This document shows, in pieces, positions 48,546-61,900 of a DNA stretch of 64,000 nucleotides (its first letter is position 1; each line of letters starts with the position of its first letter). The notes beneath the pieces are model-generated. The model saw only the letters and a program-made list of their open reading frames with translations. It did not search any database and was not told the DNA's origin. The stretch lies in contig OW387133.1 in NCBI GenBank assembly GCA_936440205.1, positions 71,176,374 to 71,240,373 on the forward strand. Reading direction: 5' to 3'. The DNA is from Lepidonotus clava. Lineage: Eukaryota; Annelida; Polychaeta; Phyllodocida; Polynoidae. The translations under genes and the position numbers were made by a program.

Positions 48546-51500
48546 GATACAGTGAGGCTGAACCTCTCCTGTCTCCATCCCCTATTCCTTCCCCCCTTTC
48601 CCTTCCCCTCTTCCCCTCCCCTCTTCCCTCCCAATTCTTTGCCATCCTACCCGCCCTCAGCCTTCAGTCTGAAATATTTAACACGGATCAATAGGTATTG
48701 ATTGAGGCTGGATTGGTTTCCGTGCAGGGCGCGGGGCGATATGGGCGTGGCCACTCACTGGAGGAGACAGGAGCATGCCTGCCGAGATCCACCAAGGCAG
48801 CACTGCCTAACGTAGAGGCGGGGAGGGGAACCCCAAAGGATCCCTACGGAAACGGCCGGATCTGTCCGCCTTACAATGTGTAGTTTCCCCTCCCTACCTC
48901 GACAAATGTAATAGATGGCCACGGTGTTTGAGCAGTGTATGGCGCTGTACTTAGGCGTGGTCGTTCTCTCAGACGCTCCATGTTTGCTCCCCCACATTTA
49001 GGCTAAGCCGCAGACGGAAATGGCTGTCATAAGTTCATGTACATCGCTTGGTAGCGCAAGAAAAGAACATACAGAAAGGTGTAGATCTCTAGGTCCATTG
49101 TACCGTGCATCATAATGATTCCTTCCATAGATAGTATTTTTTTCATTGAAAAGAGTATTCATATAACATTTTGAATTCCAATGGTGATTCATAGAATGAA
49201 AGCCACTGCGCTTCTGTCAGGACGTTTAGGTTTGATTGAAAATCCATTTACGGAACACTAATTCTACTTCACTGTGTCATGCGGGCAGTGGGGCAGGCAC
49301 GGTACTGTGTATAACATTTAGAATCCCATGGGTTGTACGCAGAGGGAAAAAAAACCTCCCTACCTTTATATTTAAGTAGATTATATAAATTCGTATGACA
49401 CTGGGCATCTGGGCATATAACAGCAATCGGTTTGTTAAAAAGTGAAATATATGTCATTGGCTATATGAAACAGATTGAGGCAGATTTAGCCATTTCAGGG
49501 GCCAATATACAGTGTATATCTAAACACTCTGGGGTGAAAATGGCTTTATGAGATGTACTTTTTAGGGTACGTTCTCACAAAAGATGCACTCAACTTTGGT
49601 AGCAGAGGCTCGTGATATAAGTAAGGAAGTATGTCAGGTTTATTGACTCTTCTCCCCTTTTTTGTGGGACTGGATCAAATATGGTTTCCCTATACAGAAC
49701 GGCCCAACCTGAAACGTGGCACAGACTTGGATGTATGCAGGCTTCACCAATAGTGCTGGCAGATGTACAAATATGGTTTTGTGTGTACCGGCGCAGTGCG
49801 TCCAAGTGGTAGTAGCAAGTGGTAGCTAGGGTACGGCCTCTGTGTGTATACTATCGGTGTGGGTGTATTCACTATACACCGCTTGTCAATTGATCCTTTA
49901 CAGTAAACCAGGCTTAGGACATGTTTGTGCCCTGTACCTTTTAACTGGTGGGCTACTAACTATAGGTGATCCACCCACGTATGGTGCACTGACCCTGACT
50001 TCTCCCAGTCTGTTTTATTGCACCCGATCAGGCAAGTGGCGGCGGGGAGAGCCACTGATAATGCTGCAACTGCAGCCCCCTGGGTGGTTTTACCTGTGTG
50101 AACTTATGAACGGGTTTTAACCACTCTGGAGGTAAAATCCCCAAGGACTTTGAGCAAACCTTCCCTTGACAATCCCCTGGTTGAAGGATGAGTGTACAAC
50201 AGTCAGCCTGAGGTAACGATCTCTATATCCAGCACACAATTATAACACGACTGCATACGGCTATGCGTGCAGAGAATAGCTGAGTTTGCAAAATGACTCA
50301 GCAGTTTCATTGGAGTTGATTCCTACCTTCTGAGAGCGTTTTGATATGTGGCTACATTTCTAGGAAAGGTTTGTTCTGAAAATGAGTCTGATGTTGCAGT
50401 TCTTTTCTGTGATTCCAGCTCTTTTCTGTGAGTGCACAAGAATACTCGATTACCCATGTCGTTATTCCAATAGACGTGTGGCTGAATATTCAGGATGCCA
50501 ATCACTAGTGAAAAAGGGTAGCTATTAGCCAATAAATTTAAATACAATAAAATCCTAACGTTGGATGAAGAAATATGGATCATGTAGTGGAATCATCACA
50601 TTTACGAATTTAAAGGAATCAGAAATTTATCCTGTGGCTCTACAACCGGCATATTAAGCTAGATTCTGTTAGCAAACAGGACGCCTATACTGAAACCAGT
50701 GGTAGCTAGGTGTATGGGGGCGGGCAGCACTGGAGGCCTCCAGGAGGTCGCCATGAAAGGATTATCGCCGTGCCCTAGCTGCGAGCGCTGCTGGCAACGG
50801 CCACCCCTCCCACCCCCTCCCCACGCCACCCTCCCACACCCCACCATCCCATCCCGGGTCCCCAGGGGGTGCCCACCCCCCTGCAGGGCCCTTGTTCTCC
50901 GCTGAAGGGATATGGATCCCGTAGTAGAAGTTAAATGGCCATACCCTGCGTCCCACCAGCAAGACCTGGCAACTCTGGAAATGAGGTGGAGATGTTTTTG
51001 AATATCATTTTTCAACCTCTGCGGTAACGTGGGCCCTGTGTATGCTCTGGGATGGGACTGTCTGGAGACAGTCGGGAGTATCGGGGAAGGGGATAAGCCG
51101 AGCGGCCTATAGCGTCTGGTAATGGTGGTATAAACGGCTGGTATTGTAGGGAAGTTGTCACTGCCGATAGTGCAACCTACACTCGTAAGTGGAGACGGTA
51201 GCCGACAATAATGGTCCTTTACTTCCACGTTCAGCTCGTGCGTGCTCCATCCCACCTCGTCTCACGTCAATTGGAATACAACAACGCCACGCCTGGTCCC
51301 GTTTTTCTCCCTCTGTGGTCCTGTCGAATACATATCCTACCAGGGATCTATACATACAGACAATGCTAGCTGTGGGAAACTAGAAATGCGTATTCTGATA
51401 TCTCATATACTATGTGATATAGATGAAGATACATGTTGGTATTTATTCATCGACGTTAGTTTTCATGCGTTTAAGAAAGAAGACCCTTTGCGTGAAAATT

Positions 51501-53999
51501 ATATTTCTATAGTCTTCTTTGGTCCATTACAGTTGCTCTTGCTACTCGTAATTGCTGTGGTTATCAATTGACCTTTTGCCCCGTTTCATAAGGAGCCGTT
51601 GTGTAGCGTGACGTCCCACTCCCATACCTTACATAAGGCGGTCATCGCTGCCCGTCACTTGGGAGCTGGTGAAGGCCAGTTTTATGCGCATCAGGCGATC
51701 CTCTGGGGTCGGGTAATGCACGTGATGACATAGCGCCTGGATTGCCTGAGACGGCCCCGCCTCACAAAGAACAGTAAATAAGAGCGGCGAGCTGCTCGAC
51801 GTGATGGACCGAGCTGCTCGTCACCCATCATACGGCCATGTCTGGTAGCCCCCGGCTATTATCATGTCCAGACTCCGAGGCCCTATAAACCTAGCTAGAT
51901 CTTTTTCTTTGCTGCTGCAGTTTGATCTATGACGAAGAGTTGTATGGCCATGTCGTTGGGATGATCTTCCATGCAATCTAAGGGTAATACACTGAACAAA
52001 ATTTAAACTTAATCAAGACTTTATTTCCTGTAGTGCTTTTCAATGTTACTCTGACATAGAAAAAAATGACTGCATTAAGTTATATTAATGGATAAATCAA
52101 TGTACTACTCGATATATCCTGACTCAATAGGAACTGTTTGATTTTTATTTAAGCCTCTTCCTTCACGCACCATACAAATCTAGCAGCATTTATAGTCTGT
52201 ATAGACTGAAGAGGCAATTCCATTTAACCATAATCCATTCAACTATGGCGTCAGACTATTGATGTATCAAATTATGCCTGGTCGGTTTAATGAGGATGAA
52301 AAAGAAAACTTGAAGATAAAGAATAGATTCATTAGTAGTTCAGAAACTGATCTGCAGTGTAGTTAGTTCCTATTTTGTAATACTCCTGTGGTAATGAATG
52401 TAACTCATTTTAGCCGTTAGTCTTTTTCTTTGTTTTATCCGTTAAGAATATATTATAGGTGGAGACCTTATAATCCCTTTACACGAATTCCTATCCCACC
52501 CATCGTGGTCTGTTGGCTTGACTAGTTAACTTCAATAGTAATCTGGTGGTACATGAGTACATGGGGTATAAAATTGTCGAATGGACGGATCATGGTATTC
52601 ATGCGGGGCTGGGGCAGGGACATGCAGGATTCTGACCGATTGCATCTTTGATAGCAGTTTGCGTGCGTTGGATAAGGGGCTGGGGCCCCCAAGAGACCAA
52701 TGCAGATCTACGTTTGACGATGATAACTGCCCAACATGCAACGGGGGCAGCATCCCTTATCCCCCTCTCCACCAATGCGCCCTCTTCCGTAAGTATAATG
52801 TTGTACGTCGTCCATCCGAGGTCCTGCCCGTTCGATGACTGGTTAGCGTGCATTTAATAGCCGGAATACATTTAGATGTACAGGGAAACAAAAACAAGGA
52901 GATTAAAAAAAACAGTTGAATACATGCAGTGTGAAATGGAAAACAGAATGGGAATTACTACTGACAAGTTGTAGTACTATTAAAAGGACGTCCGTAAAAT
53001 GAACTCTGTGGTATCGTGAATGGCTGATTTGTTTGCCAAAGGGAAGTGGGTCAAACGGCATAAGTGCTTTTAACTTCAGGACCACCTGCATAGAACTGCT
53101 ATCTGGGTATCGCAAACAGTATTCTAATCTTTATTGGCACACGCCTAGACCACATGTCATATGAATCACGGCCTATGCATGTTCTTGTACATAAAGCTTA
53201 TTCCACTTTACTTGATACAACAGGAGCTTTTATTTCATAATCTAGTGCAAACATGGCCCATAATACCCCTTTTAAGTTGTCTATATTTTTTAGTGAAAAG
53301 CTGTTACTGCTGTTAGATATAGCCTGACCATCTGTGTGTTAAACACGATTAAGGGATTCGTTCTGGCGCTGTATAGCCTATATCGTTGCTATCACCCAGC
53401 CCTTAGTAGTATAGAGAAAAGGCTTGTGGAGCAATCGAAGCTTGCTGCTGGCTTCACCCCCGATATCGATCGGCAGGCAGCTGGGCCCGCTGACGGCCAT
53501 ACCCTTGTCGGTAATGGTTATTAAAGTGGCTGACACTTGATTTGATTGTCAAGCTACTCGGGGTTTCATTGTGACTAATGTCACCACAACCTCTGTCGAT
53601 CAAGTATAATCCTCCCTGAAAAAGGCCAGGCTATTCTGGGATAATGATACCGTGAACGGCAGAGCTGCCTGCTTATAACCAGGCCCTTCCAAAGGGGAAG
53701 GAAGTGCATTTTAAGGCTGGGCAAATTATATGATAAATGAGCTTATCTCCACCTCGCGCGTCCTCGTGTCCTTCCCATTCGGCATTCCTGTTACTAATAC
53801 CGGCCCCCTCTTACTAGCAGCAGCCCTTCCGACATCGTTACCTACCAAGGTTCCTTTCTTCATACATATCCAACAGGCTACACGCTTGATTGATCATAAA
53901 CGCATATCTTCACGCTCCCTGTCCGTTATCCTTCCCTCTCTACAACGATTACATGCAGAGAATCTAGTCTGCCATGCGATAGTATAGATGACCCCGAAT
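48546..53999. other. Non-coding stretch
   Basis: No gene established. A CT-rich tract lies at about 48565-48665. A 198-codon minus-strand frame (50659-51255) passes through a GC-rich patch but carries no recognisable domain and has competing frames on the other strand. A segment at 53480-53610 (with TGACACTTGATTTGATTGTC, containing TGATTGTCA-like Pbx/Meis-type words) looks like possible conserved regulatory DNA. Confidence 0.4.
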
Positions 54000-54175
54000 C
54001 CAAATCCGCCCCTCCCATATGATAGGACTATTCCCTTCCCCCAGTCCTCCCACAGCATAGATTCGCTCCCTTCCATTCTCCAATAATGTAGATGCTCCTG
54101 CCTCCCACCCTCCTCTGATACAGTTTCCCTTGCCCCTGCACTCCCATAGCATAGACTCCCTACCCCGCCCTCCCA
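54000..54175. repeat. Imperfect CT-rich tandem repeat
   Basis: Repeats of CTCCCATAGCATAGACTCCC-like phrases with intervening CCTTCCC: copies near 54013, 54048, 54090 and 54143 with spacing of about 35-53 bases. Strongly diverged. Confidence 0.5.
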
Positions 54176-55499
54176 TCTATGGTCCAGTCTCCACGGCGGC
54201 AGGTAGTGCTACATGGAAATCTGGTTGGCCCTGAGCTAACCTCCTGTCTGTGGGTGTCAGAGTATATCAGTGTCCGTTCCTCCAGGCCTAGTGTTCTGGC
54301 CATCCGTGGTCAGTAGCCGTGGCCAAGGTGACCCCTAACGTCATGGCCACATAAAATGGTAATTTATGGCAGTCGCTGACCCCTCCTTCTCGGACTCGCC
54401 CGGCCCAGAGCGGTTTTAGAATTCCCCAGAAGAAAGTAACAATAGACAGGCTAGAAAGTAGGAAATGCACGACGACTTCGTTGAATACGCTTTCTGTAAG
54501 TTTTGAAATACATGTAATTGGACGTGATGAAACTAGAGCTATGTAAATTCAAGCGCATGCAATGTTAGTTACTCAGTGTTGGTTGAGAATTAAAATATGA
54601 TATGGAATTTTTTATCATGCGGAGATATCCAATTTTCATTGCTTCTTTTATTTGAATCCATTTATCACCCGAATATCCACCAATGTTTAGTACGTCTCTA
54701 TTGATTGATTACCCAAACCAATCCCCCTCATCACTATACCGCCTTTGTAAGTCCCAAGTCCCTTCTCTTCTTGTTATTTTCTCCCATTCCCCATCGTTCC
54801 ATTGGGAGTCCTAGTCTTTGAATATATTGTTCAGGGCGTGACGTCTCCACCCTGTATGCCTCGTTGCACTTTGCATATATATTCATATGAAGACGTCCCC
54901 AAACGCTCGGCCCCTTTGAGACTATAGTATGAAAGTGTAACCCCTCCCTTTAATGGTTTCCTGAGGAGCGTTCCCTGCATTCACCTCCTGGAAAGACAAG
55001 CACGGGGTAAGGTGGGGAGAGGCGAGTATTTTTAGGGCCAAACACATTGACTGGTTCTGTGTGTGACGGCCTCTGGGTATTTCATCACTCGGCTGGTCTC
55101 GGGGGCACGTGGGATGAATACTGAGCTAATCAGCTACCTTTGGACCTCGTCATGTTATGTTTCCCCTGAAATGGCCGGCAAATATTGCATTGAGGCAGAT
55201 TGTACTGCAGGCACAAAAGCCACCTCTCCGCAGCTGGAACCAACGGACAGACATTGAAAAACGACATCCTTACTCACAGAGTACGATCCGCAATGTAGTT
55301 CTAATTCAATTCCGAGAATAAATCGCATAATGAAGAGCGTTTTACTGGCACCATCAGATTTTCTTGGGAAGTTTGCTCAAAGTCAATGAACTCGAGGCAT
55401 GTCATGCTCATTAAAGCTTCCATGGTTGTTATTCTGAGCTCGGGCCAAAACTGGGATGGGGGAAGGGAGGGGGATTTCCCGTTAATGTTTTATACACGA
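54176..55499. other. Non-coding stretch
   Basis: No gene recognised. Mixed composition, no clear repeats. Confidence 0.4.
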
Positions 55500-55900
55500 A
55501 GGGGGGTTTAATCTTACAGGAAGGCCGGCGAATTGAGAGGCTCGTTGCTAGCCGGGATTGTTGGTGGTTTGGCGGTTGCCCCCGGCCGCTCTCAATGTGT
55601 CAGCGTTTTGAGCCTGTTTGTTCCTGCGCTCCCTACCTCCGCTCGGACCCTGGATGTTTTGAGTGCAACCCAACAAGATAAATACTCGTTAAGTTCGACG
55701 CTCACCCCCGCCCACCGTCGCCGTCAACTCACGGCCACAAAGCGCCAACGAAAATAAGCCACTCCAAAATGGCTTCGCGTCGGCGGGAGCCAATGGAAGA
55801 GCGCCTTACATAATGGTTTGGGCTGAACTCGCGCCTCTTATCGCGGCCAGGCGAGGCTGCGTCGGCATACCACGTGGTGGCCCGCCGACCACAGTGACCT
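55500..55900. promoter_or_regulatory. CpG island, possible promoter or enhancer
   Basis: Dense CpG dinucleotides over about 400 bp, including GCTTCGCGTCGGCGGGAGCC followed by a CCAAT box (gagCCAATgg, near 55790), CTTATCGCGGCC (about 55839) and CACGTGG (about 55871). It borders an AT-rich homeodomain-type block GAATTATTAATTATTTGG (55914-55931). No start codon or splice donor stands out, so an enhancer is as likely as a promoter. Direction unknown. Confidence 0.4.
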
Positions 55901-55931
55901 CTGTCAGAAAAATGAATTATTAATTATTTGG

Positions 55932-58900
55932 TACAGGTGAGGTGGAGAGAGAGGGAGTGTATGCTCATGTGGTTAGCGGTGCGACCCGGCCCACGGGCCC
56001 ACCTGCACGTCACAAGAGTGACAACTCGTCTCCCATGTGTGCAGTCAATCGACCTTGATCGACCGTCACTGTATGATGCTGGATGCTTGTGTGGATCAAG
56101 ATGGTGGCCAGCTCAGCTGCAGTCCTCATTTACCTACAAGCTGACGGGTTCACTCTTACCTGTACACCGACCATTCAGTCGATTCTCTTACCTTTAATCC
56201 TACTTACATAATTTGCCTGGTGGGGAAATAAATCAAATCGCTGACCCAGCATTTTAAGGGAGATATTACGTGAAATATATAGATAACTAGTAAGACTACA
56301 TGTATTCTGCATCTCAGATGTGACAGAAGCATCACTGATAACTTAGACACGTAAAGACCTACTATTAAAAACCTGACAGGTACATCTTCGAGGTGGTGTA
56401 CAGATAGGTACACCTGTACCAACGTTAAATTCCACTGAGTAGAGGAATAGCAGTACTGTATACATTAAAAGAAACAAATTGGGGAATATACTGTCAAGTT
56501 GTTTTCACACATATCGCGATCATGTTATTGATGGTTGCTCTGTAAAAGGTTACGAAAACAAAGAGAAAGTAGGACCTTATTAAAGGCTTAACCAGCAGGA
56601 CAACAGCTCAAGCTATGCAGAGGTGAGACTAATCGTTGTTGGGTGGCGTTTGTTTGGTGTTCACCTGGAGCCCCTACCTGGAGGAGGCACCCGGCTGGGT
56701 AGGCCTCCCCACGCCAGCTAGTCGTTGCAATAATAATATAACAGGATGCAAATTTATGCATACTCTTACTCTCCAGTCCAACTCCTAAACGACTTAAGTG
56801 GCCCAGTATGTAATAAAGTGGCCATATTCAAATTACTTAATGCTCGCCAGAGGCAATTCAGAGAGAGAGCATTATAAACTGAGGTTATAAGAAAATGAGG
56901 ACAGTTCTTGAATTTTATCTTGACCTGCTGCAAGTCTATCAACTGTGTTAATAAAGAGTTTACGATTTCACACACAACACACTTACTCTGCAACGTGGAA
57001 TCACTTCATCAAAACTCCAAGTGCAAAATGAAGTTATAATAAGGCTCGAGATCATCCTTAATGTTAAATTATATCATGAAAATATGCAACTCATGAAAGC
57101 ATTTAGTCTCCATAACTCAAGGTTATACAAAACATGACAAGTCGGAACTTGTTTTTGTTGTATTGAGATGATTAGCTGAACCATAATTAGGCCAGGTCAG
57201 TTAGAACCGTCTCCAATTATTTGTAGGTGAGTACAGTTCTCACTGTATAATGTGGTGAATATTGCCTGTGTAGCAGTTCGTCTTTTTTCTGTAGTTTCCC
57301 TGGTATCAAATGTATATTAAATTACTTGCTCAGGAATTCTTGGGCTACACGGTTCATGGAATCGCTTGGCCATGGTGAACACACCGTCGGTCTCTGTTGG
57401 TATAAGCCCATAATACTTAACAAAAAAACACTGCCTGTGAATTATGGAAGGCTGAACTATGCTTTAACCTATAATGATGTGGCACTTTACTGCTCTGGCT
57501 TATCTAGTTGCACGTGAAGTAAGCGATCCTCGCTGTTTTCTAGCTGGAATTGATTAACCAATCTCTCGGGGGAAGAGTATGTAGTGCGTGTCTCACGATC
57601 GATATGTAGCAGCAGACTGCCCAAAACAATAGTTACCTGTCATTGGCATAGGTTGGTTTTCTGTTGGAGCCAAAGAGAGGATGCTGTAGGATAAGGCAGG
57701 GGTTGGGCTCTGAGACCACTGGTATTGGCAGGTCCTCGGGCCTGCCCGTTTTCAACCCTCTCCAGACTGTAGTGTACTGGAGGACAAGACCTGGAGGGTG
57801 CTCCCCTGCTACCTTGACCTGTCTGATGTCGCTTGTTGGCCTTGCTATATTGATGAGACTCTTCCAACTTTTATATTTGTTCCATGGGAAAGCCTAAATC
57901 AAATGTGTCTGCCAACAGAAATTTTAAGTGATCGCGGATTTTGTTTTTCAAAGCAGTAGATTGAGTTACCAATATAGTACACCACAATGGCTCGTTGCAC
58001 AAAATATTTATTTGAGCTTTTGTTTGAATTTGTGTACAGAACCCAAGGCATCGGTTCCATTCAATTAGGCTTTGGGGTAGTGGCTCCCAGCGGTGATTGT
58101 ATGAGAGGGACCCGCTGTGGTTAGGGGTTGGTCAAGTCGGCGTGCACCTGAGCCTTGGCCCGGGAGGTGAGAGCGGGAGATGAATCGATGGTTAATCGAT
58201 ACGGCCGCTCGGTGTTGGAGCGTACCGATTGACGGGCCGGGGGCTGCAGGGAGGGAGGCTGGGGCTGCCGGTAGTGGGGGGCTACTGCCACCTCCGTACT
58301 ACAGCGCACCCAGCGGCTGCCAGCCCGCCCCTCCGTATCCATAGTAACCACCACGGTCCTCGATACACCTGCGTCCTTAGTAACAGAACAAACCGTGCCA
58401 ATTGGCTACCAGTATGCTTTCATCATCCCTCTTGTAATTACTGTAGGCTAGATAACGAGATAGATTGAAAGAGGTGGAATATACAATCAAAAACTGTAAG
58501 GGCTTGAATAGCGAGGAATATATGTAACTGTAATGTCTTATTTGGTACTTACGGTAAAGATAAAAAGATAAATCATGTGCAGGAAATAATCATAGTGGTT
58601 TATTCTTCTTGGTGAATGGATGTCAATAATCAGATACTGTGTAGAGTATCCGATGACACAAGTTCGGGAATATTTACAGTTATATTGTATGACGAGATCT
58701 TTGAAGGAGCCTATATTGTATATTAATGTTGTCTTATCCTGTATTTTCAGGTGAGTTGCCCAACCCTTTGAAGTATCATTGTTTGATCATGCTGCAGAAC
58801 AGGTAAGGAAGAGTGCATTTTGTATATGAATTAAGCTTTGTCCTCGCAACAATGAGCCAAAAATTGTTAAATCTCCCTTTTTTGTCCTTCATCAGTAGGT

Positions 58901-61900
58901 TAATGGTTATTATAGACAATAGGCAAAGTATATAGAATGTTTTTTTTATTGGCACATGTTTTGGATAATGGAGTAACACCGATGACCTAAATCCATATGA
59001 ATTATGGTCGGCATAGTTGATTCATCATAGCCGCTGCTGTCTTCTTTTCCTATTAGTTCGTAGTGCTACATGCGTACACAATAATTCCCATTGATTGTGT
59101 TTCTATGACGTGGATAGCAAACATTTGTTGACGACCCAGTGTGTTTTTATGTGGCCACATGCAATGCGTCTATCATGATAAATTATGAATAACGAGTGTC
59201 ATCGCAATATTCTGTCAGTGTTATGAAGAGTGAAGTCAAAATGATAACCTAAAATATGAAAAGCCAGCCTAGCTGTTATACTGGTATTTCACAGAAATCG
59301 TCGAAAATTGTCATAAATTCCAATGAACGTGAACACTGCATTTCATCGCAAGCATGTGCAATCTGATACTTTATATAACATTGATATAAGATGAATAAAA
59401 ATTAAATTAAAAAAGTTATATGGTAATGTGCTATACATGTGAAAGTCTTAAGAAGGTAGCACCTGCACAGGCATTGTTACAATACACATTTCACTCTGAG
59501 GTTTAGTTACCTAAACTCAGTTAGGGCTCCATCGGCCTTATACAACCATTAAGGCCGTACTTAAGGCCGACCTTTAGAGTTTTATGACGGTCAGTCGGCA
59601 GGTTGGGTCCGCTGAATAATTCCGTCCAGGTGAGCAGGTAGTAGAGCGGCGGTCGTTAGACAGGTGTGGGAGAGTCTTGTATAGAACGCTACGTTCTTCT
59701 TCGTTACCCTTGGCCGGCTATAAGAGCCCATACTAGAAATTCCTATTTTCAGTATCATATTGTCCCCAGTAATGAAATCATAGAGACTTGTTTTATACTT
59801 TCCTAATGACTGGAAATACGGAACCTTAATCCATGACATGAACAGGTGGAATTGGCACACTCTCAATGGGGAGGAGACCCAATTATTGATGACAATGCAA
59901 ACAGGCTCTAATATCGTGATGTATAATTCTCATTACTTGGGCTTTGCTCTTTTCTAACAAGAACCATAAGTAAATGCATAATGTTGATAAATATCCATAA
60001 ATGTCAAATTAGGGCTAACATTCAAAATTATCCCTAAAACACGTAAATATCGATGCTGGGGTTGACTGTTCAGCTATGTGAAGACGGCTCGTCCTGTGTG
60101 GCCATTATTTCGCGTCGTCAAGGCGATGCTCTGTACAGTTGGCATGGAGAAGGGCGCGGAGGGCGAGTCTGTAATAGGATAGCGTCCTAGCCACCTCCCG
60201 CAGATAGCAACTCGAATGTCGCCTTACCACAGCCTGCCAACAGATCAGAACAACCGAGCAAACACGAATCATTCCCCCTCACAGACAGTTCTGGCTTTAG
60301 ATGATTAGTTGCAGAAATGCGGATATTTTGTGCTGGGATGTATGCAGAAAACAGAAACACGTGTTTATAACAAGAAACAATGTAATAGTTATGAATAATT
60401 GTAGAGTAATGCTAATCACTAATGCTCATATCACGAGTAATTTAGTTAAGTGATGTAAAATAAATGTGGCCCATATCGTTTGTAATTACTATTAAATTTG
60501 GGCAAATATGAATATTGTCCCTGTTTTAGTATGTTACCTATTAAAAATCTATTCGTCTTTCAAATTAAATCATATATATAGTAAATTCATTTATATTCAT
60601 AAATATCAATTAAAAACTCCAATGTTAGCTTATTTCAAATCAAAAGGTCAATAGGTAGGGAAGACCCTAGCACCCACCCACCCTCACTAAACTCCCTCGT
60701 CCCATTACGTCACCGAAGATGGGGGCCCATACAGTAGCGGCCTCAGGCAGACCTCCATACAACATTCCTGGGTGAAAGCATTGGCTCGTGTATGGCGGCC
60801 AATTGTTTCTCTGTTTAGCGGCTAGTCATGCCAGCAGCTGGCATTTTAAGCATCAGGGGACGGGCATTTGGAGTAAATGGGTTGGTTAGAGCGTCACCTC
60901 TCTTGTCAGGACGTAGATTGAAAAATTGATCTGTGAAAGCCTGTTTTGACCAGGTCACCAGTCAGATACAAATTGCCCTGTCTATCTGCCAACAACCGCT
61001 ACCTCCCCACGATTTGAAACTAAAACTAAAAAGCTCTTCCTGGTCAACCAAATGTATTCACAATTAGAAACTTAATGTTAACTTAATAACGAGAAGCAAC
61101 GTGTTAAACACAGTTGAGGAATTATTTTGATAGAGTTTTTGTAAGTCACTAATCGGTCCTATGTAGTTTCTCTGTCCTTTTCACTGAATGGAAATGTAAT
61201 ACATTTGTGGAAGTTATCAGCTACTGTGGTGTCGGTTTGATAGTTATTTGATACAACGGTGCCCACGTAAAAATAGCTGTGCCCCGACTGTCAGCCCCCA
61301 AATACACCTGTTGGGACGTGGAGAACAGGTGAATTGACCACCCCATGTGGTCAGCGGATGTCACGGTCTTTACCCGACATGGTCCACTGCCTCACCATAG
61401 AGCCTCACCTCCTGTTTCAATGTAGAATCAGCCTGATGTATGAAAGGAGGACCAGTCGGCCCCTGCGGTAACCTAATTCCTTGACTCTACGTACAGGGGT
61501 GAGATTTAAAAGCCCACAGGTCTGAGGTCATTTTCCGGAAGGCCCTCTCATCCTATGTCCGGCAGGCCCTTCCGTTTCTACTTCCATCTTACTACTCACT
61601 TCCTCAAACGACGTAAATCAATTTAGGAGACGTCTTTATTTCACGCAAATGACCTCTATTAACAAGAGGTCATTGGTGGGAATTGGCATGAAAATGATCC
61701 AGCGAGGTTAATTTTTCTTGTCTCGCTGGCATCACATTTCTCGGGGTAGCAGCAGCAGCAATGCGCTCCCTTTTTCCTGCCGTGCCGACTGTACCACACT
61801 CCCCACTGTCGTTGGCCATTCTACCGTAACATGCCCACTGCTGCAGGAGGACCAGGGTGATTTTGGGGCCGACCACATGGTCCTCGCCAGTGTGGAGGCA

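Noticed and set aside
50659-51255. 198-codon minus-strand open frame as a gene
   Set aside because: It crosses a GC-rich patch with competing plus-strand frames. No domain, splice context or consistent codon use.
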